Below, piece after piece: positions 44,162 through 54,793 of a stretch of 64,000 nt of DNA. The first letter of the stretch is position 1, and every line of letters starts with the position of its first letter. Source of the stretch: Zymoseptoria tritici IPO323. Lineage: Eukaryota; Ascomycota; Dothideomycetes; Mycosphaerellales; Mycosphaerellaceae. A program made the position numbers and the translations under genes. The notes below the pieces were generated by a model. It had not been told where the DNA came from, ran no database searches, and was given only the letters and a program-made list of their open reading frames with translations. The stretch is taken from positions 1,860,001 through 1,924,000 of the forward strand of contig NC_018211.1 in the NCBI RefSeq assembly GCF_000219625.1. Reading direction: 5' to 3'.

Positions 44162-45983
44162 TCAAGTGCTTTCTTCTGCCGACTTCTCGCTGACGATCGG
44201 CTCATCGCTTATTGGAACAGGGAGTTGCGCTTCTTCCGCCACTGCAGAGGTGATTGCATCCTCGCCGTCCGCAGAAGAGGTGGCCTTCTGCCACGTGGCC
44301 TCCAAGCTGCCCGGCATTCCGTCCGCGACGTCCGGCGTCACTGCCTCCTGTCCCTGATTGAGGACGAGCACATCACTCTCCTCAAGCAAACTGTCTCCTG
44401 CGAGCTCCAGTACCTCGTCATAATCAGGCGATAGCTCGGGACTTCTAGTAGATCTCGAACGGCGCGGAGAGCTGGACTGCGGGAGCGATTCTGCTTCAGG
44501 AAGCTCGTATTCGAAATTGCTGGAGTATATCACGGCTGCGAAGGCTCCGAGGTCGCTAACCTGGTCGACGGCAGCGAGATATTCATTGCCCAGAGACTCC
44601 TGTGCGGCAACACCAGCGATGGCATCCAGCTCGCCACTGCCACTCGAGATGATGTGAGCTTGCTTGCAGAAAACGGGGAGAATATGTGCAACCTTGCACT
44701 TGGTATCGGGTATCTCCACAATGCGAGCCTCAGAGCCTGGTGCCGATGGGCCTGGAGCTTTGAACGCCTCGGTCGCTATCCGGAAGTCGACGAGGTGTGA
44801 GAATCCTGCGTCTAGCAGACGAGTCAGGACGAAGGAAAAGGTTGGTGAATCGATCAGATCCGACGTCTCGTCCAACAACCGGCGGAGCGATGCATTGATC
44901 AACTCTTCGCCGATCGGATCTGAGTTCTGCCGCTCCGGCGATGGCGACTCGTCGCTCTCGGACATCCCAGACTGCCGAATAACAAAAGTCTCTTCCTCCT
45001 GGGGTGGGAGAAGATATGCCAGCCATTTCATGCTTCTTCGCTCCTCTTCGGTCTCTCCTTCCACTTTCCGCCGGACTTGCATGATTAGATCTGCAAGTCG
45101 CTCGAGCGAGATGTCCTCACGAATATTCACTCCTCCAAACACGTCTTTCACGGCTGCCATGACCCTTTCCATGATCTGCTTGCTTCCCCGATGTAATAGC
45201 CACCAGCTGAATGTGAGATATTTCCGATTTGTCTCGAAATCGTTGCCGTACACATTGTCGTAATTGTCGTCATCCTTGTTCTCCAGGGATATCGTTGATT
45301 GTGAGATCGCTGGCGGTGAAGCGAGGGCCACGACGGAAGACAGGTATGTCCTCCTGCCAAGCAGGTTGAGTTGGATGCGAGTGAGGAGCGTCAAAAGACA
45401 GAGTGTGTATATGAGGGTCAGCGCGCGAGTGATGGAGTGTATCTTCATGTCCTGCCAAAGCTGTGCTTTGCTTCGCCTCGGTCTTGAGGTATTGCTCCCC
45501 TCCGCGCTGCTCTGAGCCAGCTGACTTGTATGCATGTAGCTACTTGCCATACTCCGGGCATCGTCGTCGACAGTGCTCGGCGGAGCTGAAGGGTATTCCG
45601 AAGACGCCGCATCTGAAGCCCCTACTCTTTTCAATCGCTCCTGTCTCTCCTGTTGGAGCTGCTCGGTGATCTGCTCGACGGGTAGAGCTGCGACGATCTC
45701 ATCCCGTACGGTAGGTAGAAGTGCGAGTACTGTATATGTGCAGTCCTCTTGGTTCTGCTCGAATCGTCGTCGTAGGCTGTTATCTAGTCAGTGCCAGCCA
45801 TCTTGTCCAGTCATTCAGTCCTCACTTCTCCTTTGCAATCTTCTCCTCGCTCATCCGCAATCTTGCCTCTCGGATCTTGCCCACTCCATATTGAAAAGCC
45901 CAGTAGCCTGCTCCAATAACACCGGTACCGATCAAAATCGTGTTCTGATTGCGCCGGAGCCAACGCCTGGTAGCTGCAATCAT
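44162..45983 (-). CDS. PEX3: peroxisome biogenesis factor PEX3, two exons
   Basis: Exon 1 is 45983-45826 and exon 2 is 45776-44162, with a 49-nt intron (GTGAGG, CTGAC branch, AACAG), giving 590 residues. Peroxin-3 is the membrane anchor that, with PEX19, docks and inserts peroxisomal membrane proteins. The N-terminus begins MIAATRRWLRRNQNTILIGTG with a membrane segment at about 17-35 (ILIGTGVIGAGYWAFQYGV). The family signature CTYTVLALLPT is at 65-75, and the second conserved helix (RALTLIYTLCLLTLLTRIQLN) lies near 165-190. Ser/Pro-rich inserts, typical of filamentous fungi, separate these from the C-terminal half. It converges on B2, 215 bp away. The spliced N-terminus is what makes the call firm. 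Confidence 0.93.
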
Positions 45984-46792
45984 CGCATAAGCTGCATGAG
46001 GACAGCCAAATAAATCCCGCTCCTTATTCTGCAGAGAATCGAGTCGTGCGAAATGGCGACTATGCAGGAGAAGAAACAGAGATCAATGCAGGTCACACTT
46101 GTTCAGGGCAGCACGCGATGGTGACGACCTGGATGCGAGGTCCAACAAGCTGTCGTTCGTTCTTGCCTCGGCCGCGGCTGCTCCCGCTCGGCGATCATCT
46201 TCACGGCTACAGTATTGACTGCATGCTTAAGCAGTTCAATACCTATGTCAAGACATAGAGCGTACTGTCGTTCTTGTCCTATTACGAAACAGATCATTAC
46301 TATGATTCAGTCGTATGACGGTCAAACTTGCGTCGAATTGATCAAACTGGAAAAGAGGCCAGCATTGTAATTGCTCGTGAGCACTGGTTCTATCGTTCAA
46401 GGAGTCCGATCGACACCTTCATTACGATTAGCTACTGGCTCTTATCGAGATACTGCGCTGCCGTGAATAGTCCTTGGGCTTACATTGCAGCCTGAGCAAA
46501 CTGCAGCAAGCTGAACTGTTGCTCAAGGGGTCTCAAGATGTTGTTATGCAGCCGACTTCTCGTCCAATCCCACCACCGATCCTCCCGCCTCACCAGACTC
46601 CGACTCGTCCCATGCATCACCAGCAGCTATGATCTCAAGCAATCGCTCTATTACACTTCATCGACACAATATCCTGATCACTTATCCATACACTCCACGC
46701 GCCGGTGGTATAGACAACATGCTACAAAAGAATAGCAAAGGGTATCCGCGAATGCAAACCGTCTCCCATATCTGACTGCTCCTCTCCCGTGC
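45984..46792. other. intergenic region, no gene recognised
   Basis: Short frames only. No motif, tRNA or repeat seen. Confidence 0.4.
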
Positions 46793-47431
46793 TCACTGCG
46801 AGCTCCTTTCGGCCTCCTCCTTCTTTTGTAGCTGCACACTCCTTCGTTTCAGATCATGACAGAAATCCGACAGCTTCCCCTGCAAGGCCTTTTCATACTT
46901 CTTCTTTACAAACTTCGCTCCAAGCCCTCCAAAAGATAACCACGTTTTGTATACCGTCGTTCCGTCTTCCAACTCTTCGATCTCGTTGACTCTCTCCGTC
47001 TTCAGCATGAACCCTGGAGCCAGGATGCCTGCATTGTCCATAGTCCAGCGTATTCTTGTGACATATTTGCCCGTTGTGGAATTGTTCGCGGCACGCGTCT
47101 TCAGCGGCTCCAAATGTCGGACAACTTCTTTCGTGCTCGTGCGCTCCTCGGGCGTCATTTGTACCGTAAAGGTCATGAACGTGCCTTGCTCCATCTTTAG
47201 GGTCCGCGAGTGGGGATTTGAGTGTTTCGTGATGAGGACGTCGATGATATATGTGTTCCATTCGTGGTATTTTCGAACGTCGAGCAGAGCTTCGTATGGG
47301 AACTTCGCCGGAGTAGGGATTTCTGTTTCGGCGTATATGGAGAATAGGCCCCCTTTTGGGAGAGTCGGTGTTGCGCGTGGCCCCGTGTGTGCATTGGAGC
47401 GGAATCGGTTGTCTGTATATGCTGATGCCAT
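46793..47431 (-). CDS. SRPBCC/START-like lipid-binding-fold protein
   Basis: 212 residues from ATG at 47431. The core (LFSIYAETEIPTPAKFPYEALLDVRKYHEWNTY, then QMTPEERTS, RIRWTMDN, LKTERVNEIEEL and WLSFGGLGAKFVKKKYEKALQGKL) follows the order of a polyketide-cyclase/Bet v1-like (SRPBCC) fold: an opening strand with the residue pair around 'DVRKYHEWN', central strands and a long C-terminal helix. Such proteins hold a hydrophobic ligand; fungal members of this type are mostly uncharacterised. Basic residues near the C-terminus (KKKYEK, DLKRRSVQLQKKEEAE) extend the last helix. No signal peptide or membrane segment is present. The ligand cannot be guessed. Confidence 0.75.
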   Translation of the reverse strand: MASAYTDNRFRSNAHTGPRATPTLPKGGLFSIYAETEIPTPAKFPYEALLDVRKYHEWNTYIIDVLITKHSNPHSRTLKMEQGTFMTFTVQMTPEERTSTKEVVRHLEPLKTRAANNSTTGKYVTRIRWTMDNAGILAPGFMLKTERVNEIEELEDGTTVYKTWLSFGGLGAKFVKKKYEKALQGKLSDFCHDLKRRSVQLQKKEEAERSSQ

Positions 47432-47756
47432 GTTGGATCTTGCTCTTTACCGAAGCTCTGTCGTAAGGAATATGTACAATATCAGCGTGGAAGAAAGAAA
47501 CACGAGCTGCTGGGAAGCTCTATCTTAATATACTTATGTTTTGAAAGGGACAACGCAACCTTTGGCGCAGGGCGAAGTTTATCAGCAAATGACGAGTTGG
47601 GCGCGGCCGGCTCGCTTGTTCCGAAACTCACTTGATCAAGGTTTCCCCGGATGCTTTCACAAGCCGCCAAGCCGGTTGTTGTTCACTTCGAGCTTCTGAC
47701 CGCGAAGCACATGTAGCTACATCCACGAAACATCCCCTCGGACAAACAACACTCTG

Positions 47757-49298
47757 ATGGCGTCGCCTCCATACTACCCTGCCGGCTCGCCACCTGGTCC
47801 GTCTCCGCTAGCATTACCGCGACAACGACCCACACTTGCACTTCCGCAGAAGAGCAGGAAGCTATCAATCGCCTCAAACTCCGCCCATCCTTTGCGCCAA
47901 ACATCATTTCCTCCTCCCGAACGATCAGCGACAAGCCCTGCATACTCCTCCGCACGCGAAACGTACTCACCAGGCGAAAATGATTCTCTCGATGATCTCA
48001 GCGACACGGAAATCAGCAGCGCAATTAATGGTACCGGTGGAGATGATGGAAATGGTCGCAAGCGCAAGCGTGGAGAGAAGAAACCTCGAGGCAGACCGCC
48101 GAAGGATCCAAAGGGTCTTGCTGCGTTTCGAGCGGGTAGTGTGAATGGTGATGATGGTCGGTCCACAACAGGAAGACGTGCGGGAACAGCAGGTGCTCCT
48201 TCTGTGCTCACTGGCGATGCGGACGATGAAGAAGACGACGAGGATGACGATGAGGCTGGTGGTCGTGCTGCGGGAGACTTTCACATGGACGCTGCGGAGA
48301 TCGATCGGGACAATCAGCGGAGATTCCTCTTTCGAGAAGCCATCCCTGCGGAACATCAGGCACGCTACGACGCGTTCTATCGGGCAAAGCTGAGGCCTGC
48401 TGATGTGAGGAAGCTGGTGAATGCAACCCTCAGTCAGAGTGTTCCGGCGAATGTGGTCACCGTGGTGGGAAGCTATACGAAGATGTTTGCGGGCATGCTG
48501 ATTGAGGCGGCAAGAGAAGTGCAGGACGAATGGTTGGCGGCACATCCGAAGCGGCCAGATGGAGAGGACAATCCAGCTTTCAAGAGATTGAGGGTCATGC
48601 AGCCGTTGTATGAGCAGAGCGATAGTGACAGCGAGGACGACGAAGATGGGGAGGAGCTTAATGGGCACAGTGATGAGGCGGCAGGACAAAGACCAGTCAG
48701 CAAGAACGGCACGGAAGGAGACAAGGACGTTGAGATGGAGACGGAGGGCAAAAAGGATGAAGACCACCAGACAGACGGAGATCCCGATAAGGATACTTCC
48801 GAGAAACTGGTTGCAAACGGCGACAAGGAGACCAGTAGCGAGTCGGCGCCCAAAGCTACGACAAGCGTGGAAAGGGACGAAAAGCCCAGTCTCGATGGAC
48901 TTCCCGATGGCGACCCAGATTCGAGTGATGAGCAGGCCGGCAAAGACACGACCAGTGTGGCAGCATTGCCCAGAAACGGCCAGTCCCAGAAGGACAGCAC
49001 GACCTCACTTCCGAACGGCTCGCAAAAGACATCAAAAAAGCGCAAGTCGGAGGACAAGGAAGAGAAGCTGCTTGAGCAACTGCCGGACGATTTCGGTCGC
49101 GTGGAGCCCGGCGCGTGGGGACTGTCGAAGGACATCGACGACTGCGACCGTGGCCCGCTTCTCCCTGATCATCTACGCGAGGCTCTACGGCGGTACAAGC
49201 GTTCGCGAGCTGGTGGAAGTGTGGGCTTCACTGGGATCAGCTTAGAGGGTCGAGATGGTGTGGCGCCAAAGATGGGAGGGAGGCGGCTGTTCAAGTAG
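47757..49298 (+). CDS. TAF11: TFIID subunit TAF11 with a long acidic insert
   Basis: 513 residues. TAF11 pairs with TAF13 through a histone fold in TFIID. The fold's first part lies at about 190-260: YRAKLRPADVRKLVNATLSQ, then SVPANVVTVVGSYTKMF and GMLIEAAREVQDEW. Its closing segment PLLPDHLREALRRYKR is separated from this by about 200 residues of acidic, Ser/Asp/Glu-rich sequence; in human TAF11 the two are adjacent. Near residue 100 are an AT-hook-like PRGRPP and basic KRKRGEKK, and a second acidic patch (DDEEDDEDDDE) is near 160. Single exon; the first ATG gives a Pro-rich N-terminus. Its partner subunit TAF6 is encoded 8 kb downstream on the other strand. The split fold is the oddest feature. 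Confidence 0.88.
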   Translation: MASPPYYPAGSPPGPSPLALPRQRPTLALPQKSRKLSIASNSAHPLRQTSFPPPERSATSPAYSSARETYSPGENDSLDDLSDTEISSAINGTGGDDGNGRKRKRGEKKPRGRPPKDPKGLAAFRAGSVNGDDGRSTTGRRAGTAGAPSVLTGDADDEEDDEDDDEAGGRAAGDFHMDAAEIDRDNQRRFLFREAIPAEHQARYDAFYRAKLRPADVRKLVNATLSQSVPANVVTVVGSYTKMFAGMLIEAAREVQDEWLAAHPKRPDGEDNPAFKRLRVMQPLYEQSDSDSEDDEDGEELNGHSDEAAGQRPVSKNGTEGDKDVEMETEGKKDEDHQTDGDPDKDTSEKLVANGDKETSSESAPKATTSVERDEKPSLDGLPDGDPDSSDEQAGKDTTSVAALPRNGQSQKDSTTSLPNGSQKTSKKRKSEDKEEKLLEQLPDDFGRVEPGAWGLSKDIDDCDRGPLLPDHLREALRRYKRSRAGGSVGFTGISLEGRDGVAPKMGGRRLFK

Positions 49299-49568
49299 AG
49301 AGTAGGCGGCGGTGTGCAACGAGGTTGAGATGCCACAGATGACTTGGCAAGATACCCGATACCCACAGCATTCACTTGCATTCTGCTTCGTTACAATGTC
49401 CACGTGCATGTCTCGACCTTCGTGTACCGTATATGGACAGCCAATTTTTATATCCGTCCCACCACTTTCGTATCGGCTAGCAAATCAAGCTCCGAGCTGT
49501 CGACCTCACAGAAAGCATCGCCAACTCTCTCTCTTCCTTTCTATTGTGTGCTTCCACTTTTTCCTTCG

Positions 49569-51701
49569 ATGCCTTCTTTTGGGCCAAGAATTGGCTCGTC
49601 GGCGCTGCGCTCAGCTGTCAGGCCATACGTCTGCCCGTCATGCCTCGTTCAAACAGCCGCGGCGCGAAAACAGCAGCATCGTCAATTGAGCAATAGGAAC
49701 ACAACGAGCTCGCCGAGTACACACACATCTCGCGCTCTGCAATCGTCGCGAAGAAGAGCATCGGAACTACGAGCTAGAACACGCCAACCGAATACACCGC
49801 GCCATTTCTCGCATGCGACACCCAAGCTCCTCCCGAGTGGCAAAGCTGCATTGGCTTCACGCTCTGCCATCAACGCACCTTCTACCGTACCGACAGAGCT
49901 ACGCGATCTACACCAGCAACTTTCATTACTAGAAGAAAAGGCGAGCTCATACGTCGACCTCTCCAGACTAAAGCTCGCTCTGCGGAGTCTAGAAAGTGAG
50001 GACCCGATTGTGAGGATTGCTTTCGTTGGACTAGGCGAGAAAGGATACCAGGCTGCACGGAAGCTGGTACGGATACTATGTGCAGATGCACTGGGCGAAG
50101 AGGCGGAATGGGAGCGGAATCTTTTGCAGGCCAACAAAGATGGGGGAAGCTTGCTATTACGATATGGAGAGGACAATGGACAGCTGGGAGCAAGAAGTGG
50201 AGCGGTGGAGGAGATGCAGATCCCCTCGCTGTTCTTGAAGAAGTGGAATCTGGAAATTCTGATCAATGGACTGAATCCTGCTGCGACGACCGGTTCTGAA
50301 GAGAGTGGATTGGAAGACAGCTTGCTTGTGCCGACCCTTACGATACCCGGAGCTGGACGAGTCGGATTTGTGCGATTTCCCGTGCACAAGACTGTGGTGG
50401 TCGCCGAGGGTGTAAGCGGAGCATTGGAGCTTGGTCGGCTACCTAGCTTTGGAGACGGAACGATGGTGCACGCGGCCCTGAACCTGCCTTTACGACTCAC
50501 TGCCGCAGTTGAAGACGCGAGCACCATGGACATCGATCTCGCTGATCACGCCTTGGCACTTTTCCGCGCCAGCAATTCCAACGGAGCTCAGTTCAGCTCC
50601 GAATGGCAGGCGAGCCGTGTAGGCAGCGTATCGTCATGGATAGCGGCCGCAGCAGACCCTTCGAAGGGCACGAATGGCGTAAAATCAGCGGTGGGAGACT
50701 TGGTGTCCGGAGTTCTTGCTCGAACAACGGACAGCATTTCAGCCGCCGAGTCAATTGCACGTTCTTTGTCTACTTCTCTAACAGTCCCTGAGATGAGGCG
50801 AGCCGACCTCCAACAAGCCATTACAGCTTGGTCGGAGAAGTCTCATCGGGATTTACAATATAATCTAGCCCATGCTCTCCTTTCGCCGACCTGGAGACGG
50901 ACGGTGTGGTGGCGACTGTTCTGGCGTATCGACGAGGTATCCATATCCGCATCAGATGTGATGATTCGTGGCTGGCTGGTCGAGGCAGAACAAAATCTCG
51001 CGTGGCTGTCCGGCCGCGTGATCGAAGCTGGTCTAGCTACCGCTGCAGAGTTGAAAGCAGACAGCGAAAATAGCGCTGAGAGACTCACAGAGCTTCCCGA
51101 AGAAGGCCTTAGAGCAGAGACCGACGGCTTTAAGTCTCAGCGGGTTCCTCCCGAGGAGAAGGCAGCTGAGACTTCAACAGGTTTGGGAGCAGCTGTACTG
51201 AAGCGACCACCCCCGGTCTTCATCCCCATCTCTGCGCAAGATGGACGAAATGCCATCTTCGACCCGCCGTGGCCACAGACCATACACCTTGCCCGCGAGC
51301 AGACGCTCTACCGCGCAGTCCCAGCTCTACATCGTAAAGCACAGGTCCTCATGCTCTCATCGCTATCGACAATCGGTGGGTCAGGAGCTCTTGGCGCCTG
51401 GCTTTGGGTTGCATCAGGCGGCACAATGATCTACGAGGCGGGTGCTGTAGCAGCTCTGGGTCTGGTGTGGGGTCTGAGACGACTGCAGGGCAAGTGGAGT
51501 CAGGAAAGGAATGTGTTTGTGAATACTGTTGTGGAGAATGGTAGGACTGTTCTGGCTGATGTCGAGGCGAGGCTGAGGCGATTGGTCGAGACTGGTGGGC
51601 GGGTCAATGTCAAAGAGGATGAAACGAAAGAGTGGAATGCCGCGAGGCAGGGCGTGAGAAGTGTTGAGCAGGCTATGGCGAAGCTCGAGACACACAAGTG
51701 A
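49569..51701 (+). CDS. mitochondrial Mmc1-like protein (degenerate dynamin-family)
   Basis: 710 residues from the ATG at 49569. An N-terminal presequence-like segment (Arg/Ser/Ala-rich, few acids, to about 90) fits mitochondrial import. A Rossmann-like stretch at 149-170 (IAFVGLGEKGYQAARKLVRIL) resembles a GTPase P-loop with the Lys-Ser/Thr residues lost. Later parts contain SVAAAEGVSG-type and SLELGR-type strands and a long helical second half. Two membrane-type stretches occur near 590-640 (LMLSSLSTIGGSGALGAWLWVASGG and AGAVAALGLVWGL). I recognise this arrangement from the fungal Mmc1 group of mitochondrial, mtDNA-maintenance-linked dynamin-like proteins, but recall the family only from general knowledge, so the name is tentative. 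Confidence 0.55.
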   Translation: MPSFGPRIGSSALRSAVRPYVCPSCLVQTAAARKQQHRQLSNRNTTSSPSTHTSRALQSSRRRASELRARTRQPNTPRHFSHATPKLLPSGKAALASRSAINAPSTVPTELRDLHQQLSLLEEKASSYVDLSRLKLALRSLESEDPIVRIAFVGLGEKGYQAARKLVRILCADALGEEAEWERNLLQANKDGGSLLLRYGEDNGQLGARSGAVEEMQIPSLFLKKWNLEILINGLNPAATTGSEESGLEDSLLVPTLTIPGAGRVGFVRFPVHKTVVVAEGVSGALELGRLPSFGDGTMVHAALNLPLRLTAAVEDASTMDIDLADHALALFRASNSNGAQFSSEWQASRVGSVSSWIAAAADPSKGTNGVKSAVGDLVSGVLARTTDSISAAESIARSLSTSLTVPEMRRADLQQAITAWSEKSHRDLQYNLAHALLSPTWRRTVWWRLFWRIDEVSISASDVMIRGWLVEAEQNLAWLSGRVIEAGLATAAELKADSENSAERLTELPEEGLRAETDGFKSQRVPPEEKAAETSTGLGAAVLKRPPPVFIPISAQDGRNAIFDPPWPQTIHLAREQTLYRAVPALHRKAQVLMLSSLSTIGGSGALGAWLWVASGGTMIYEAGAVAALGLVWGLRRLQGKWSQERNVFVNTVVENGRTVLADVEARLRRLVETGGRVNVKEDETKEWNAARQGVRSVEQAMAKLETHK

Positions 51702-51969
51702 ATGCTGAACGCCAGTGAATACGACGCTGCCCACATGCCCTACATGCGAAGGATCGCAGATGCCAATCGGCTCCATTCACTGGCTTCGTCGATGAAAGCC
51801 GTCGTGAATGATGGTCTGGGCCATGATATACAGCCATTCCAAACCACAGTACAGACCATCCAAATTCATCTACACACCTCTCAATTCCCAATCCAGAGCA
51901 ATTCAAAAGCCAAACAACATCCACAACTCAACAGAACAACACCACAAACACACGTTACCACCCACAACA

Positions 51970-52245
51970 ATGTCCTACCACTTCCCCCGCATCCCCGGTA
52001 ACGGCGCTCGGCCCCCCAACTGGGACTTCCCCAGCGCCGTCGACTTCACCGAGCGCCACTTCCACGAGGGTCTCCGCGATCAATACGGTCCCGGCTACCG
52101 CCACGATCCGGCCGCTCAATTCCAGTACTACGGCGGCTGGGATGGGTACGCGGGAAGAGCGGTGACTGATGACTGGCGGCAGCAGTTTATGGATATGCAG
52201 AGGGAGGGGAGGTATCAGATGCCGTATTATGGAGGGTTTTGGTGA
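51970..52245 (+). CDS. 91-residue Tyr/Gly/Trp-rich protein
   Basis: A short frame starting in a strong context (CACAACAATGTC after a CA-rich leader, typical of highly expressed fungal genes). The protein is aromatic-rich (about 24 Tyr, Phe, Trp and His among 91 residues) with GPGYRHDPAAQFQYYGGWDGY and a GGFW end. No signal peptide, membrane segment or Cys pair is present. I know no named family. The unusual composition and the leader support expression. It lies between two convergent or adjacent units: Mmc1-like upstream, the decayed SGNH gene downstream on the other strand, 42 bp away. Confidence 0.55.
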   Translation: MSYHFPRIPGNGARPPNWDFPSAVDFTERHFHEGLRDQYGPGYRHDPAAQFQYYGGWDGYAGRAVTDDWRQQFMDMQREGRYQMPYYGGFW

Positions 52246-52286
52246 GGAGCAGAATCCAGGGTGGAAGCGGCTGCCATGACATGGGA

Positions 52287-54502
52287 CTAGGTGATGAAGA
52301 GCGTTTGTAGATAGCTGAGAAATGGCATGATCGAGGAGCGCACCATGCAGTTCCAGTACGAGCACGTGGAAGGGCCCAAAGCCATTAAGGGTTGGTCCGA
52401 TGGAGCATCGTGGAGCCAGCCTCGTTGGTTGGCATCCCAGAGTCTTTCGTGGATGTCGTATGCCATCTTCAGATACCCGTCATTGTTCGGGTACCCATTG
52501 TCGGGTTGAATGTCCTTCGTAGCGGGAGTGAAGTGCACCTTCGTAAGCATGTCCTTTCTCGTTCCATTGTGATGCGACTTGTGCTGTGTTTGTATCTTGT
52601 TAACCACTTCGGAGATCATGGCGTTGAATTGAAGGACTTGTCTTTGTCGAGGAGCGGGTGGCCAGCTAAAGCCTGTGGTGGGCGGAGGGAGGTCTCCTAA
52701 GAGGATCACACATCCCTTGCACTCCCCCAACAGGTACTTGATGAAGGTTTCTAGTTCGACTCGAGTCTTGTTCAGGCCAGCATAGTCGTGGGGATCGAGG
52801 ATCCTGAGGTCTGCGCTGCCCGCTGTGACGACGATCATGTTTGGCTTGTAGTTTCGAACAGCCTCGTTGCGTTTGAGTCGGAGATGTAAGTCTGAGATCG
52901 ATGCGGCCACGTACCCTTCTATGTAGTCTGTTGGACTATCTCCACGGCTCTAGTAACGTTCAGTCAGAAATCGGCGATCGTGAATGCTTGCTCATCGTCG
53001 GACATACCTGAGAGCCGACAAATTCGACGCTGTTGTTCGCACTGATGAGCAGTTCGTTCAAAACTGGCCGATATGAATTGTGCTGGAGATCTTCGCCAAT
53101 GCCGACAGCAATGTAATCTCCAACACACATGATCCTGAGCTCCTTGTGACCCAGTGGAGAGTTCGGACCTACAGCATATCGTAACCGACCCTTGAGCTCC
53201 TGAGTGGTGGCCTTGAAAGCACGATAACGTGGATGGAAGGTCTTCTCGATAGACTCGCCGCCCAGCGGCGAATGCGACATTGTGCTGGAGTCCAGTGCCC
53301 CAGAGGCTACGGCTTTGGACATAACCTGACCACTCGTTCCATCCTGAGGATATATCTCGCAGGTCTCTGGATCGAGTATCGGTGCTTGAAGGACTTGTTG
53401 ACCATGCACATTCGACCGCTTTAACACAATTGTGGACTCATTCGTTGCATGATCCGGACTGCTGAGCAGATTGAAGAAGCAAGTCTCGTTATTTTTTCGA
53501 TCCGGTTCAACCACACCCTCGCGGCAGAATCTATGGCCATTGTAGCGCTCATCCTGGTATACAAACTTCATGAAGCTCGGCGAAGCAGCACTGCGCTCAC
53601 TTTCGAAATTTCCGTTGAACTCATCGATCCAGGATGCTATTGCTGCATTGAGTTCTTGTCCAAGGAGATTCAGGCGCTCTCGAACGCTGTTGGTGAGTCG
53701 TGGTCCGGCGCTTGGAAAGAACCAGGCGTCGTTGCACTGACTGGTCCACGAGTCGAAGAATGGCGGATATGCTGTCTGCTACACTGCTGTGTGATTGGGA
53801 GCCATCGTAACGGTGCCATTCTTGGTGTGTTTCATGATATCGCTGATGTTGTTAATCACATTGTCCCAGTTCTTCCACATGTCTTCGCTATACAGAGCGC
53901 TCGTTGTGCCGCATCGCAGTCGCCCCATCGATGCCACGGGTTGAAGATACATGCAATTAGCACGTTGTAGAACAGGACACTGGACCACGTGTATCAGCTT
54001 AATTATTGAACTGAGAGTCACCAGATACAACATACTCGTTGCCGCCAGTCGAGATCGTCACCAACGAAGTATTGCCATCAACCGACCGAAGCTGATTCTC
54101 AGACACCTGCACTGTCGTGCTTCCTGTACAGGATAGGAAGCTGTATTCGGGATCACCATAGCCCTTGCGGAATAAGCTTGACCGCTGGAGCTGCCGGGGA
54201 TAAGCACCAAGTCTTCGAAAGCAGTCGCCTTCGTCTTCTGGTGCAGCTGTCCCGGTACCGGGGCCCGCGAGTGTAGCAATCGTCAGATCATGACGGAGAC
54301 GTATGAATTCAGTCTGCCGTTACAGTCACCCAAGGCCAACCATTTCTTAAAAGTGCCATCCCCTGACTGCGGTGCATGATTGTATGCGAGGGCTATGCGG
54401 AGTATCAGTCTTGAGCTCGATTATTGTTCTGGGGTATTGATTTGCGTATCACGCACCACTCAGCGCGCAGAAAGACGGTACGGTCAGTCCGAACACTCGC
54501 AT
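52287..54502 (-). pseudogene. tandem-SGNH secreted hydrolase, frameshifted and with an in-frame stop
   Basis: A signal-type start at 54502 (MRVFGLTVPSFCALS) and a 64-nt intron (54456-54393) lead to LALGD, a GAYPRQLQ segment, then an intron at 54035-53980 restoring GGND. An exon reading CIFNPWHRWGDCDAA follows; from about 53895 the family text continues in another frame (EDMWKNWDNVINNI), so a one-base loss is needed. An in-frame TAG sits at 53779-53781 before AYPPFFDSW. After it, GHRFCREGVVEP is the closing His box of the first SGNH domain. A 58-nt intron at 53007-52950 leads to a second SGNH domain with GDYI, AGSADL and DIQPDNGYPNNDGY, where GDS, GND and DxxH are expected. The gene therefore looks dead, and its second domain was already non-catalytic. 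Confidence 0.75.
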
Positions 54503-54793
54503 GGCTTTCCAACACCAGGCGAATACCTCTGCTTCATGGCATCGGTACTCGGCGAATGCAATACCGCTTGAACACTTTGGACTGGACTGTGATGTCCGAA
54601 GGATGGAACGTAGGTTGTCGGTAAAGATGTGTAGACTAAGAGCTGTTGCCTAAGGTAAGCCGGCACATATGTCCGTGCGGGACCATCGATTGCATCAAGA
54701 TATTGATTGGCTCCCTTTCAAGTGTCGACATAGTCGTTCACTTCAGTAAGGTACCTATCTTACATCTAGTTCTATTTCTCTATTATCACACCA
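54503..54793. other. region between the decayed SGNH gene and the MFS gene
   Basis: Short region without a recognised gene. Confidence 0.35.

Noticed and set aside
53750..53800. 36-nt in-frame stretch that would remove the TAG in the SGNH gene
   Set aside because: The donor is weak (GTTACG) and the length is too short for splicing; it also leaves the separate frame change at about 53895.
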